A stretch of DNA of 64,000 nt, from the NCBI RefSeq assembly GCF_036850765.1, contig NC_089492.1, positions 165,662,296 to 165,726,295 on the forward strand, written 5' to 3'. Numbering within the stretch: position 1 is the first letter of the stretch; each line of letters opens with the position of its first letter. The notes under the pieces are model-generated. The model made no database searches. It saw only the letters and a list, made by a program, of their open reading frames with translations, and was not told the origin of the DNA. This stretch comes from Saccopteryx bilineata. Taxonomy: Eukaryota > Chordata > Mammalia > Chiroptera > Emballonuridae. Below are positions 46,567-57,149 of this stretch, in pieces. Made by a program: the position numbers and the translations under genes.

Positions 46567-47649
46567 ACAATAGTTAGCAATGATGTTTTTAGAGACTTCG
46601 GTAGGATTGGGTTGTTATTTGGCCCAATCCAGAGCTTTTTCTTTTTATCGAATCAACAATTGTTGGATTTCTAATCCTGTTCTTTCTTTTCTGAGATCAA
46701 CTGTTGGGCTTCTCTCGATAGTATTTCTAAGTTATCATTTGGGAAATATCCCTTTGACCATAACAAAGGTTTAACTGTCGTTGGCTCCTTTAAAGGGCAG
46801 CATTCCTTGCTGAGGAGTCAGGAAGGTGATTTCCCTTAGTTTCCAGAGAGTCAAAGCAGCAGGTAAAAGTATAGCATCCAATAATTCTTGAACATACTGG
46901 ACATTTAAGATTTTATCTCCACTGGAGGTAAGAGAAGCCACATTGCTTCCACAACATTCTGAAATCATGAGCTGCTACAAAAACCTATCTACCTACTGTC
47001 AGTATCAATGTTAGCAGTTCTGCCCTTGCCTAGGGTGCAGGCCCAAAGGCAAAGGTGCCACTTCAGTTACATCAAAGGGTGTTGATACTGCATTCTCAGC
47101 ACAGTATTAGCCTTTGTCACCCTTTAAATAAGAACCATCAGTGAACCATGAGATGTGTTGTTACTCAAAGGAGTTTCCAGCAGATCATCAGAGGGGCCAG
47201 GAGATGGTTTTCCAGTGTTAGAGTCAGAAGGGGCATTGTCAGTAACAGAGGGGAGAAGAGTGGCAGGGTTCAGGTTATTACAATGTGAAGGAGTCATGTG
47301 AGGAGCCCTGAGAAGTGCTCAGTGTGAGGGGAATTCAGGAGCTTTTCTACTGCATGGGGTACAAAGATGGTTAAAGGGGATCCACAGTGATTTCCTCAGT
47401 GGCCTTAACCAGAAGATCAGTGGCCATAAAGCAAGGAGGACATCCTCATGCCACAAGGTCTCCTAGGGGTTTACAGTGGTCCCCAACTTTTGTGGTGAGT
47501 ACCCCAAGGGCATTCCCTTCCTTTTCATATAAAAAAAATAATAAGAGAATCTGATCATTGGGATACCCAAGGCAGGTGGATTCAAACTCTACTGTAAGGC
47601 TTTATAGGAGGCAATGTTGTGCTGTTCTTCCCATAAAATTGGGTCAGGG

Positions 47650-48013
47650 TTTTGTTTTGTTTTGAATGAGAAAGAGGAAGGGAAAGAAGGGGAGAAGGAG
47701 AGAGATGAGAAACACTAGCTCATAGTTGCTTCACTTAGTTTTTCATTGATTGCTTCTCATACGTACCTTGACTTCAGGAGAGCTCAAGCCAAGCCAATGA
47801 CCCCTTGCTCAAGCCAGCGACCTTGGGCTTCAAGCCAGCGACCTAGGGATTTTGTTGATGATCCCATCCTCAAGCCGGTGGTTCCATGCTCAAGCTGGCA
47901 AGCCTACACTCAGGCCAAAGAGCCTGTGCTCTAGCCAGCGACCTCGTAGTTTAGAACGAGGACCCTCAGTGTCCCAGCTGATGCTCAATCCACTGTGCCA
48001 CCACCGGTCAGAC
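47650..48013 (-). mobile_element. Diverged, extended type A SINE in the ERV
   Basis: Minus-orientation sequence with repeated 'CAAGCCAGCGACCT' phrases (four related units) and the head end CTGTGCCACCACCGGTCAG. The body is longer than in other type A copies because the 'CTCAAGC(C/T)GGTG' unit is reiterated. Confidence 0.75.
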
Positions 48014-48415
48014 AGGTTGTTGTTCTTTAGTAAAACATACAGAGGTTTGGCCATAAGGGAGAGATTTGAAATCCAATTTTGTCAGTAACCAATTAACTCC
48101 AGAAAATCTCACACTTGATACATAGTTTTGAGTTTGGGGAAGCTTGGGACACTATAAACCCTGTCTGACTCTAGGCGCAGACTTTGTTCTGATATCAGTT
48201 ACTCTAAATATTGAACTTCGTTTTGGGCAAACTGCCATTTTTCCTTGGTGACTTTAAACCCCTTAAAGGCTAAAAGCTTTAGCAGGTGGATGCTATATTC
48301 CTGTGAGGATACTTGGGAAGAACAGCAAAGAAGCAAGTCTCCCACATATTGTAACAAAACAGAACCCTAGAGAACTTTATATCATCCAGATCACTCTTTG
48401 GGATTTGTGAGAAAT

Positions 48416-48482
48416 AAGGGTTCTCAGGAAAAAAATAATAATAAAAAAATAAAAAAATAAAAAAGAAGGGTTCTCAGGAAAA
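48416..48482. repeat. A-rich insert between 17-bp direct repeats
   Basis: AAGGGTTCTCAGGAAAA occurs exactly at 48416-48432 and 48466-48482. Between them is only an A-rich stretch with AATAATAATAAAAAAAT-like sequence, and no SINE body. It looks like a retrotransposon tail inserted alone into the ERV. Confidence 0.7.
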
Positions 48483-48505
48483 CTCTGAGGCATTACTATC
48501 CAGGT

Positions 48506-48773
48506 CAGCGATTTTCAACCTTTCTCATTGCAGAACACACATAAACTAATTACTACAATTCTGTGGCACACCCCCCAAATACATTTTTTGCTGATCTGAC
48601 AAAAGAATAGGTGTGATTTTGATTCATTCGTACTGGATGGCTATTGTTGTATTAACTACTGTCATTTTTTAAAAAATTGGACAATCTAAGGGAAAAGAGG
48701 TAAAGCCCCTGACTAAATAGTCAGGTATTGCATGTTTAAAAAATTCTTGTGGCATTCTGGTTGAAAATTGCCG
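48506..48773. mobile_element. Short hAT-type non-autonomous DNA element
   Basis: Left end CAGCGATTTTCAACC and right end GGTTGAAAATTGCCG are imperfect 15-bp terminal inverted repeats. Flanking 8-mers ATCCAGGT and GTCTAAGT match at 5 of 8 positions, compatible with a decayed hAT 8-bp duplication. 268 bp, no coding capacity. It lies inside the ERV RT relic, so it is younger than the ERV. Confidence 0.6.
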
Positions 48774-49232
48774 GTCTAAGTGAATTGTTTTCCTTCCCAA
48801 GTAAAGGCAAAAATGGATTGATTAGCTTCATCAACTGGAATGCTAAAGAACACACTTGCATACATCAGTTAGAGTAAAGAATTCACTTTCAGTTGGGATG
48901 GATGTTAGTAGCATGTGAGGGTTAGGAACAACAAAGGATCAGGGACTAGTGCAGGGACAGTGAGGCCCGGAGTATTATCATCTTCTATTAGAACTTCATG
49001 CCTTGAATGGCTTCATTTCTTATGGGGTTTTGATTGGTTCTGGGAAGGGGTTTTGAGGGATCTATCTGAATCTTGATCAAAGGGGCACTGTAGATTTTGC
49101 CCATAAAGAGGATGGTAACTGATTCTATAGGAACAAGTGATTAGGGCTCCCAGATTCAGCTATAGAGCAAATAAAAGATGTTAAAAGGTAATTAAATTCA
49201 CCTGATTAGCTATTTTGATGGTTGCTGTTAAA

Positions 49233-49595
49233 TTTTTTTATTTTAATTTTTTTAATTTTAATTTTATTTTTTTACAGAGATAGAAAGTCAGAGTGAGGGA
49301 TAGATAGGGACAGACAGACAGGAACGGAGAGATGAGAAGTATCAATCATTAGTTTTTCGTTGCGCATTGCGACACCTTAGTTGTTCATTGATTGCTTTCT
49401 CATATGTGCCTTGACCATGGGCCTTCAGCAGACCAAGTAACCCCTTGCTTGAGCCAGAGACCTTGGGTCCAAGCTGGTGAGCTTTTTGCTCAAACCAGAT
49501 GAGCCCACGCTCAAGCTGGCGACCTCAGGGTCTCGAACCTGGATCTTCTGCATCCCAGTCCGACGTTCTATCCACTGCGCTACCTCCTGGTCAGG
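49233..49595 (-). mobile_element. Type A SINE in the ERV
   Basis: Near-consensus minus copy with a long T-rich tail. The head ends CTACCTCCTGGTCAGGC. Target duplication GTTGCTGTTAAATTTT / GTTACTGTTAAATTTT flanks it. Confidence 0.9.
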
Positions 49596-50029
49596 CAGTT
49601 ACTGTTAAATTTTAGAACTAGTTCCTCCATCTGGGAGAAGTAAATTCTGGCATGATACTTTTCCAAGAAGTCTCAGCCTGATAAATAAGAGCAGAGGGAG
49701 GTAAGGAGAAAAGGGTGAGTATCTCTCAAAGAGCTCAGACTAAAGGGAATAGGTTGAGAGACAGGAATCTGCTGAGCTTCCCTGGGGCTCCCCACTACTG
49801 AAATGGTTTTAGGACACCAGGGCTGCTTTATGGCAGCAGGGCTGGGCACCAGCATCAGGAAGGACAGAGTCATTCTCAACATAAAGAGTGGTTTCTCCAA
49901 GAGGCTTAAGGAGGATCAGGAAGACCCCATGTAGTTAGTCCCTTGAAGCCGACTCACTGGGATTAGGAGGACATTGGAAGGGTTGATTGGCAGGACATTG
50001 GAAGGGCTGAAGGGCTGAAGAGGGCTGGC

Positions 50030-50205
50030 CTGTGGGGGCACGGTGGATAAAGTCGACCTGGGATGCTGAGGTCACCAGTTCAAAACCATGGGCTTGCTCA
50101 GTCAAGGCACATATACAAAGCAACTAAGAATTAATGGTTCCCATCCTCCCCCCTTGCCTTTCTCTCAGGCCTCTCCCTTTCTACTCTCTTGTGTGTGAAA
50201 ATCTC
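50030..50205 (+). mobile_element. Type C SINE in the ERV
   Basis: GGCCTGTGGGGGCACGGTGG head, 'GCTGAGGTCACCAGTTCAAA', 'GTCAAGGCACATATACAAAG' and a CT-rich 3' part, with little A tail left. Confidence 0.75.
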
Positions 50206-50209
50206 TATT

Positions 50210-51060
50210 CCAACGTCCTGGCTTGATGCAATGACAGCAGAAATGAGGAGGTTTTGTTTTGATTTTGTATAAGGATCTTCATTTACCAGAGTCAAAAATT
50301 AAGTCTTCTAGTGTTTTCTCTTTCAGGTGACTCATCTAGGTTATGAGCAAGCTGATTTGCTAAATTGACCAAATCTAGAGTGAGTGTGGTTCCATTTTGG
50401 TCCTTTTAAACTAAAGAGAAAGGTCTTGGTTTAGTCCATTAATAAACATAGAGTTAAAAGCTACTCAAGTGAAATTAACACCCGAAGAAGCCAGAATTTT
50501 CCTTGAAAACAATCTGAAGACGATCATAGTAGTCATGAACAGGTTCATCAGACTTTTGTGAGCAAGCTTTGGGAAAGCCCTAGCACTTGCTGGATGAAGC
50601 CTGGTTATATAATTTAGTCGGTTGGTCTCCCATTTGTAATCCTAGAGAACCTACAGGATTTCCCCAATCAGTAATTTCATCCCATGCCAAGCCTGGTCTT
50701 CACCAACAAGCAGCTGAACTAACTGATAAAAGTCTTCCCTGGAAGAAGTAGACAGCCAGCTGAAATACAGGGAATTTGCCATGCCAGTTTTGCTGTGGTG
50801 ATAAGATTTGATTTAAGGAAGTAGCAACTGTTTCATTGCTCTGAGCGAAGCCCACCAGCAGGCTCATTTCCTTTACTTCTTACATAGGCCCAGTTCAGCC
50901 ACCATTTAGGAGGGAAGTGGTGGGTGAGACTAGGGCCACATTGAGTGATCAGAGGGAATGCTTCCAGAGGTTACCAATTAGGGCCTCCTTTGAGGGTAGT
51001 CAGATGCCATAAAAAGTTGTGAACACCCACACAAATACATGGTCACTGTCCAACTGTACT
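50210..51060 (-). pseudogene. ERV gag relic (capsid region)
   Basis: Minus-strand sequence near 50480-50560 reads a degraded capsid major-homology-like segment (HDYYDRLQIVFKEN style), followed downstream by a FINGLNQDLSL-like stretch near 50420-50450. Stops occur in every frame, so no product. The assignment to gag rests on these short motifs and on its position upstream of pol. Confidence 0.55.
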
Positions 51061-51072
51061 AGCCTCTAACCT

Positions 51073-51430
51073 AGGCCTTCTCAAATTGGAATGTGCATAC
51101 AGATCACCTAAAATCCTATCAAAATGCAGATTATGATTAAATAGATTTGGGTTAGAGTCTGAGAGTCTGCATTGCTAACAAGCTTTTGAGTAACCTGGCC
51201 AGATAGGTTGGTTGGTTAGAGGAGTGTCACAAAGCACAGAGGTTTCTGGTTTGATCCCCAATCAGGGCATATACAGAAACAGATTGATGTTCCTGTCTCT
51301 CTCTGTCTCTCCCCCTTCCTCTTTCTCTCTAAAAAAATAAAATAAATAATAATAAAATAAACATTTAAAAAAATAAGTTTTTGAGTGATGCTGATGCTGC
51401 TGGTCCTCAGACCACACTTTGAGTAACAAG
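51073..51430 (-). mobile_element. MER5A-like hAT MITE, split by a SINE
   Basis: 'CTTCTCAAATTGGAATGTGC' at the left and 'GATGCTGATGCTGCTGGTCC' with 'CAGACCACACTTTGAGTAAC' at the right are the MER5A ends in minus orientation. A type D SINE splits it at 51196-51372. Confidence 0.75.
51196..51372 (+). mobile_element. Type D SINE inside MER5A
   Basis: CCTGGCCAGATAGGTTGGTT head, 'GGTTTGATCCCCAATCAGGG', CT-rich stretch and an AAAATAAATAATAATAAAAT tail. The imperfect duplication AAGCTTTTGAGTA / AAGTTTTTGAGTG flanks it. Confidence 0.85.
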
Positions 51431-51706
51431 GCTCTACCCCACACTCTCCACTGACATATGAAAGCAGTGTTCATGGCATTAGGGTCAAGGCATTAAAGAG
51501 AATCAGGGAGGTCAGATTCTAAAACAAGACATGAATATATAGGCCAGCGATTACATTATAATGTTATAAATATTAATAAAGGGACATGTAGATATGTATA
51601 AGCACAGGGGAGAAAGGGTCTGAGTAGAGGGAACCAAGACTTAAGAAAGAGAGAGAAATAAAGAAAGAGTGAGGGAGGAAAGAGTGAAAGAGAAAGGATT
51701 CCTATC
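51431..51706. other. Unassigned sequence next to the L1-3 target site
   Basis: A purine-rich 'GAAAGAGAGAGAAATAAAG' stretch lies at 51635-51700. Nothing else was recognised. Confidence 0.4.
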
Positions 51707-51887
51707 TATGGATTTTCTTTTTTTTTTTTTTTTATAATTTTATTTTTTTAATGGGGTGACATCAATAAATCAGGATACATATATTCAAAGATAACAAGTC
51801 CAGGTTATCTTGTCGTTCAATTATGTTGCATACCCACCACCCAAAGTCAGATTATCCTCTGTCACCTTCTATCTTGTTTTCTTTGTG

Positions 51888-51932
51888 CCCCTCCCACCCC
51901 CTATCCCTCTCCCATGCCCCCCTCCCCCCCGT
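51888..51932 (-). repeat. G-rich tract in the L1-3 3'UTR
   Basis: The plus strand shows CCCCTCCCACCCCC-type runs; the L1 sense strand is therefore G-rich, homologous to 35364-35418 in L1-2 but with shorter runs. Confidence 0.85.
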
Positions 51933-51970
51933 AACCACCACACTCTTATCAATGTCTCTTAGTTTCACTA

Positions 51971-54900
51971 TTATGTCCCACCTACGTATGGAATAATACA
52001 GTTCCTGTTTTTTTCTGATTTACTTATTTCGCTTCGTATCATGTTATCAAGATCCCACCATTTTGCTGTAAATGTTCCGAAGTCATCATTTCTTATGGCT
52101 GAGTAGTATTCCATAGTGTATATGTGCCACATCTTCTTTATCCAGTCATCTATTGATGGGCTTTTTGGTTGTTTCCATGTCCTGGCCACTGTGAACAATG
52201 CTGCAATAAACATGGGGCTGCATGTGTCTTTACGTATCAGTGTTTCTGAGTTTTGGGGATATATACCCAGTAGAGGGATTGCTGGGTCATAAGGTAGTTC
52301 TATTTTCAGTTTTTTGAGGAACCACCATACTTTCTTCCATAATGGTTGTACTACTTTACATTCCCACCAACAGTGTATGAGGGTTCCTTTTTCTCCACAG
52401 CCTCTCCAACATTTGCTATTACCTGACTTGCTAATAACAGCTAATCGAACAGGTGTGAGGTGGTATCTCATTGCCGTTTTGATTTGCATTTCTCTAATAG
52501 CTAAAGAAGATGAGCATCTTTTCATATATCTGTTGGCCATTTGTATTTCTTCCTGGGAGAAGTGTCTATTCATATCCTCTTCCCATTTTTTTATTGGATT
52601 GTTTGTTTGTTTGTTGTTGAGTTTTATGAGTTCTTTGTATATTTTGGATATTAGGCCCTTATCTGAGCTGTTGTTTGAAAATATCATTTCCCATTTAGTT
52701 GGCTTTCTGTTTATTTTGTTATCAGTTTCCCTTGCTGAGCAAAAACTTCTTAGTCTGATGTAGTCCCATTCATTAATTTTTGCCTTCACTTCTCTTGCCA
52801 TTGGAGTCAAATTCATAAAATGCTCTTTAAAACCCAGGTCCATGAGTTGAGTACCTATGTCTTCTTCTATGTACTTAATTGTTTCAGGTCTTATGTTTAG
52901 ATCTTTGATCCATTTTGAGTTAATTTTTGTACAGGGGGAGAGACTGTAGTCCAGTTTCATTCTTTTGCATGTGGCTTTCCAGTTTTCCCAGCACCATTTA
53001 TTGAAGAGGCTTTCTTTTCTCCATTGTGTGTTGTTGGCCCCTTTATCAAAAATTATTTGACTATATATATGTGGTTTTATTTCTGGACTTTCTATTCTGT
53101 TCCATTGGTCTGAGTGTCTATTTTTCTGCCAATACCATGCTGTTTTGATTGTCGTGGCCCTATAATAGAGTTTGAAGTCAGGTATTGTTATGCCCCCAGC
53201 TTCATTCTTTTTCTTTAGGATTGCTTTGGCTATTCGGGGTTTTTTATAGTTCCATATAAATCTAATGATTTTTTGCTCTATTTCTTTAAAAAATGTCATT
53301 GGGATTTTGATGGGAATTGCATTAAATTTGTATATTGCTTTGGGTAATATAGCCATCTTGATTATATTTATTCTTCCTAGCCAAGAACAAGGTATATTCT
53401 TCCATCTCATTATATCTTTTTCGATTTCCCTTAACAATGGTTTATAGTTTTCATTATATAAGTCCTTTACAATCTTTGTTATGTTTATTCCTAAGTATTT
53501 TATTTTTTTTGTTGCAATCGTGAAGGGGATTATTCTTTTGAGTTCCTTCTCAGTTGTTTCATTGTTGGCATATAGAAAGGCTATTGACTTCTGTATGTTA
53601 ATTTTGTATCCTGCGACCTTACTGTATTGGCTTATTGTTTCTAGTAGTCTTTTTGTGGATTCTTTGGGGTTTTCGATGTATAGGATCATATCATCTGCAA
53701 AAAGTGATACCTTTACTTCTTCTTTTCCGATATGGATGCCTTTTATTTCTTTGTCTTGTCTGATTGCTCTGGCTAGAACCTCTAGTACCACATTAAATAA
53801 GAGTGGAGAGAGTGGACAACCCTGTCTTGTTCCTGATTTAAGGGGGAAAGCCTTCAGTTTAGTGCCATTTAATATGATGTTAGCTGATGGTTTATCATAT
53901 ATGGCCTTTATCATGTTGAGATATTTTCCTTCTATACCCATTTTGTTGAGAGTCTTAAACATAAAATTGTGTTGTATTTTATCGAAAGCCTTTTCTGCGT
54001 CTATTGATAAGATCATGTGGTTTTTGTTCTTTGTTTTGTTGATATGGTGTATTACATTAACCGTTTTACGTATGTTGAACCATCCTTGAGATTCTGGGAT
54101 GAATCCCACTTGATCATGATGTATTATTTTTTTAATATGTTGTTGTATTCGATTTGCTAGTATTTTGTTTAGTATTTTAGCATCTGTATTCATTAGAGAT
54201 ATTGGTCTGTAGTTTTCTTTTTTTGTGCCATCCTTGCCTGGTTTTGGTATGAGGGTTATGTTGGCCTCATAAAATGTGTTTGGAAGTATTGCTTCTTCTT
54301 CAATTTTTTGGAAGACTTTGAGTAGAATAGGAACCAAGTCTTCTTTGAATGTTTGATAAAATTCGCTGGTATAGCCGTCAGGGCCTGGACTTTTATTTTT
54401 GGGGAGGTTTTTAATGGTTTTTTCTATTTCTTCTCTACTGATAGGTCTGTTTAGGCTTTCTGCTTCTTCTTGACTCAGTCTAGGAAGGTTGTATTGTTCT
54501 AGGAATTTATCCATTTCTTCTAGGTTGTTGAATTTAGTGGCATAAAGTTTTTCATAGTATTCTACAATAATTCTTTGTATAGCTACGGTGTCCGTGGTGA
54601 TTTCTCCTCTTTCATTTTGGATTTTGTTTATATGAGTTCTTTCTCTTTTTTCCTTGGTAAGTCTTGCCAAGGGTTTGTCAATTTTGTTGATCTTTTCAAA
54701 GAACCAGCTCCTTGTTCTATTAATTTTTTCTATAGTTTTTCTGTTCTCTAATTCATTTATTTCTGCTCTGATTTTTATTATCTCCTTTCTTCGGCTGGTT
54801 TTGGGTTGTCTTTGTTCTTCTTTTTCTAGTTCCTTAAGGTGGGAAGTTAAGTGGTTCACTTGGGCTCTCTCTTGTTTGTTCATATATGCCTGAAGTAATA

Positions 54901-55798
54901 TGAACTTCCCTCTTATCACTGCTTTTGCTGCATCCCATAGATTCTGATATGTCGTATTGTCATTTTCATTAGTCTGTATATATCTTTTGATCTCTGCACT
55001 TATTTCTTCTTTGACCCATTCATTTTTTAAAAGTATGTTGTTTAGTTTCCACATTTTTGTGGGACTTTTTTCCTCTTTTTTGCAGTTGAATTCTAGTTTC
55101 AAGGCTTTATGATCAGAAAATATGCTTGGTACAACTTCAATTTTTCTGAATTTGCTGATATTGTTTTTGTGGCCCAACATATGGTCAATTCTTGAGAATG
55201 ATCCATGTACACTGGAGAAAAATGTATACTCAGTCACTTTGGGATGAAATGTCCTGTAGATGTCTATCATATCCAGGTGCTCTAGTGTTTTGTTTAAGGC
55301 CACTATGTCTTTGTTGATTCTCTGTTTGGATGACCGATCTAGAACCGTCAGCGGTGTATTGAGGTCTCCAAGTATGATTGTATTTTTGTCAGTTTTTGTT
55401 TTAAGATCAATAAGTAGCTGTCTTATATATTTTGGTGCTCCTTGGTTTGGTGCATATATATTAAGAATTGTTATGTTTTCTTGATTCAGTGTCCCCTTAG
55501 CCATTATGAAATGGCCATTTTTGTCTCTAAGTACTTTTCCTGTCTTGTAGTCAGCATTATCCGATATGAGTATTGCTACACCTGCTTTTTTTTGGATGTT
55601 ATTTGCTTGCAGTATTGTTTTCCAGCCTTTCACTTTGAATTTGTTTTTATCCTTGTTACTTAGATGAGTTTCCTGTAGGCAGCATACAGTTGGATTTTCT
55701 TTTTTAATCCATTCTGCTACTCTGTGCCTTTTTATTGGTGAGTTTAATCCGTTTACATTTAGTGTAATTATTGATACTTGTGAGTTCCCTATTGCCAT
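51971..55798 (-). CDS. L1-3 ORF2, intact 1275-aa endonuclease/reverse transcriptase
   Basis: An uninterrupted 1275-codon frame, equal to the usual length of mammalian L1 ORF2p. N-terminal AP-type endonuclease (about 1-240) keeps the key motifs: NVNGLN, LQETH (catalytic Glu), YAPNQG, LGDLNTP (Asp/Asn), RIDHMLGH and SDH (catalytic Asp-His), which are mutated to SEH in L1-2 and SRH in L1-1. The RT domain (about 500-780) has [25 protein letters not shown] and [10 protein letters not shown] with the FADD catalytic pair. The C-terminal region has a cysteine cluster ([19 protein letters not shown]). The protein nicks T-rich DNA and primes reverse transcription on it. The start overlaps nothing; ORF1 ends about 300 bp upstream. 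Catalytic competence is inferred from motifs only. Confidence 0.93.
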   Translation of the reverse strand: MAIGNSQVSIITLNVNGLNSPIKRHRVAEWIKKENPTVCCLQETHLSNKDKNKFKVKGWKTILQANNIQKKAGVAILISDNADYKTGKVLRDKNGHFIMAKGTLNQENITILNIYAPNQGAPKYIRQLLIDLKTKTDKNTIILGDLNTPLTVLDRSSKQRINKDIVALNKTLEHLDMIDIYRTFHPKVTEYTFFSSVHGSFSRIDHMLGHKNNISKFRKIEVVPSIFSDHKALKLEFNCKKEEKSPTKMWKLNNILLKNEWVKEEISAEIKRYIQTNENDNTTYQNLWDAAKAVIRGKFILLQAYMNKQERAQVNHLTSHLKELEKEEQRQPKTSRRKEIIKIRAEINELENRKTIEKINRTRSWFFEKINKIDKPLARLTKEKRERTHINKIQNERGEITTDTVAIQRIIVEYYEKLYATKFNNLEEMDKFLEQYNLPRLSQEEAESLNRPISREEIEKTIKNLPKNKSPGPDGYTSEFYQTFKEDLVPILLKVFQKIEEEAILPNTFYEANITLIPKPGKDGTKKENYRPISLMNTDAKILNKILANRIQQHIKKIIHHDQVGFIPESQGWFNIRKTVNVIHHINKTKNKNHMILSIDAEKAFDKIQHNFMFKTLNKMGIEGKYLNMIKAIYDKPSANIILNGTKLKAFPLKSGTRQGCPLSPLLFNVVLEVLARAIRQDKEIKGIHIGKEEVKVSLFADDMILYIENPKESTKRLLETISQYSKVAGYKINIQKSIAFLYANNETTEKELKRIIPFTIATKKIKYLGINITKIVKDLYNENYKPLLREIEKDIMRWKNIPCSWLGRINIIKMAILPKAIYKFNAIPIKIPMTFFKEIEQKIIRFIWNYKKPRIAKAILKKKNEAGGITIPDFKLYYRATTIKTAWYWQKNRHSDQWNRIESPEIKPHIYSQIIFDKGANNTQWRKESLFNKWCWENWKATCKRMKLDYSLSPCTKINSKWIKDLNIRPETIKYIEEDIGTQLMDLGFKEHFMNLTPMAREVKAKINEWDYIRLRSFCSARETDNKINRKPTKWEMIFSNNSSDKGLISKIYKELIKLNNKQTNNPIKKWEEDMNRHFSQEEIQMANRYMKRCSSSLAIREMQIKTAMRYHLTPVRLAVISKSGNSKCWRGCGEKGTLIHCWWECKVVQPLWKKVWWFLKKLKIELPYDPAIPLLGIYPQNSETLIRKDTCSPMFIAALFTVARTWKQPKSPSIDDWIKKMWHIYTMEYYSAIRNDDFGTFTAKWWDLDNMIRSEISKSEKNRNCIIPYVGGT

Positions 55799-56101
55799 TT
55801 TATATCTTGCTTTATGTTAGTTTTGTGTCTTGTTTGATCCTTCTCTTTTGTTTTTCTATCTTTTGTTTTTATTTGGTTGTATTCCATACATCTTTCCTCT
55901 GTTGCTATCTTTTTTATCTCATGTGCTTCTGTGGTGGTTTTTTCAATGGTGGTTACCTTTGAGTAATGAAAAGGGTCCCTACCCTGTTCATTGTAGCAAA
56001 CTATTTTGTGAGTACTTTTGCACTCCATCGTCCTTTGCTACTGTTAATCTCCGTCTTCTCCCCCTCTTTCTTTTTGTTGTTGTCACAGTTTAAATTTGGT
56101 T

Positions 56102-57121
56102 TTATTGTGTTCTTCTTGGAGCTTTTACTTGTGGCTCTGTTTTTTTTTTGTTCTTTGTATCTGATTGGAGAACCCCCTTTAGTAATTCCTGGAGTGGGGG
56201 TTTTCTGATGATAAATTCCCTCATCTTTTCTGTATCTGTGAATGTTTTTATTTCTCCTTCGTATTTGAAGGATAGCTTTGATGGGTATAGTATTCGTGGC
56301 TGAAAGTTCCTCTCTTTCAGGACTTTAAATATTGGGGTCCACTCTCTTATAGCTTGTAGAGTTTCTGCTGAGAAATCTGATGATAATCTAATGGGCCTTC
56401 CTTTATATGTTGTATTCTTCTTTTCCCTGGCTGCCTTGAGAATTTTTTCTTTGCTGTTGGTTTGTGTCAATTTCATTATGATATGCCTTGGAGTAGGTTT
56501 GTTGGGGTTAAGAAATCTTGGAGTTCTGTTTGCTTCTTGAACTTGAGGCTTTAGTTCTTTCCACCGGCTTGGGAAGTTCTCATCAATTATTTGTTTAAGT
56601 ATGTTCTCCATTCCATTTTCTCTCTCTTCTCCCTCTGATATACCTATTATTCTTATGTTATTCTTTTTGATGGAGTCAGATAATTCTTGTAGGGCTATCT
56701 CATTTTTTTTAATTTTTGAGTCTCTTTCTTCTTCTCTCTGTTGTGCCTCAAGTTGCTTGTCTTCTATTTCACTAATCCTCTCTTCTATCTGACCTGTTCT
56801 ATTAGCTAAGCTTGTTACTTCGTTTTTCAGCTCGTTAATTGAGTTTTTCATCTCTGTTTGATTTGTTTTTATAGTTTCAATTTCCTTGGACATATATTCT
56901 TTGTGTTCATGGAGTTGTTTTCTGAGCTCCCTATATTGCCTTTCTGTGTTTTCTTGTATATCTCAGAGGATTTTTAGGATTTCTATCTTGAATTCTCTGT
57001 CATTTAGCTCCAAGGTTTCCAATATATTAAATTTTTTCTCCATAGATTTTTCCTCATCTAGCTGTGTTACCTCTCTTTCTTTTGTATCCATGATATTCGA
57101 TTTTCTCTTCCTTAATGGCAT
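56102..57121 (-). pseudogene. L1-3 ORF1 with TGA at codon 53
   Basis: A 340-codon ORF1 (usual L1 length) from ATG at 57121-57119 to a stop at 56102. It is interrupted only by TGA at 56965-56963 (codon 53), where L1-1 has AGA. After it the frame is open to the end; the next in-frame ATG is codon 77 (56893), leaving 263 codons with part of the coiled coil, the RRM (RIIGISEGEE) and the C-terminal domain (PRHIIMKLTQ, FQPRILYPSK). The same TGA is present in L1-2. A truncated protein from the downstream ATG, readthrough, or recoding are possible but untested. The normal product is a trimeric RNA chaperone that coats L1 RNA. Confidence 0.85.
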
Positions 57122-57149
57122 CTGAGGGTGGTTTTGTTGATAGTATTAA

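Larger units (their letters stand above)
48190..49230 (-). pseudogene. ERV pol relic, reverse transcriptase region
   Basis: Minus-strand sequence around 48333-48350 reads VLLQYVGDL, the RT catalytic box with Gly in place of the first Asp of YVDD (codons at 48337-48348). Flanking sequence shows the usual pol style (for example KEKWQFAQNEVQYLE further downstream, near 48210-48260). It is frame-broken throughout and interrupted by a hAT-type element and an A-rich insertion. Confidence 0.65.
44503..51060 (-). mobile_element. Decayed endogenous retrovirus (class I/gamma-like), interrupted
   Basis: On the minus strand, from right to left: gag-like capsid sequence (about 50200-51060), RT (about 48000-49200), integrase (about 46300-46600 and a C-terminal part at 45430-45840) and an LTR-like end (44503-44930). 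Numerous stops and frameshifts occur and no long ORF remains. It is cut by SINEs at 45888, 47650, 49233 and 50030, a hAT-type element at 48506 and an A-rich tail insertion at 48433. I saw no recognisable envelope region between integrase and LTR (only about 0.5 kb is available). The class is inferred from motif style. Confidence 0.7.

Noticed and set aside
53481..54089. 202-codon plus-strand ORF and similar hydrophobic ORFs antisense to L1 ORF2 (also at 26513-26869, 33207-33641)
   Set aside because: They are mirror frames of the L1 ORF2 coding strand, repeated in each L1 copy; the apparent membrane-like composition is due to antisense of Lys/Asn/Ile-rich codons.
55789..56028. A 79-80-codon small ORF in the inter-ORF region, open in both L1-1 (24570-24812) and L1-3, ending in TAG that overlaps the ORF2 start (ATGGCAATAG)
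   Set aside because: Hand comparison of the two copies gave about 14 differences at codon position 1, 12 at position 2 and only 7 at position 3. Purifying selection on a protein would give the opposite pattern, and L1-2 has a frameshift in it. It is most likely an open frame by chance in A-rich sequence.
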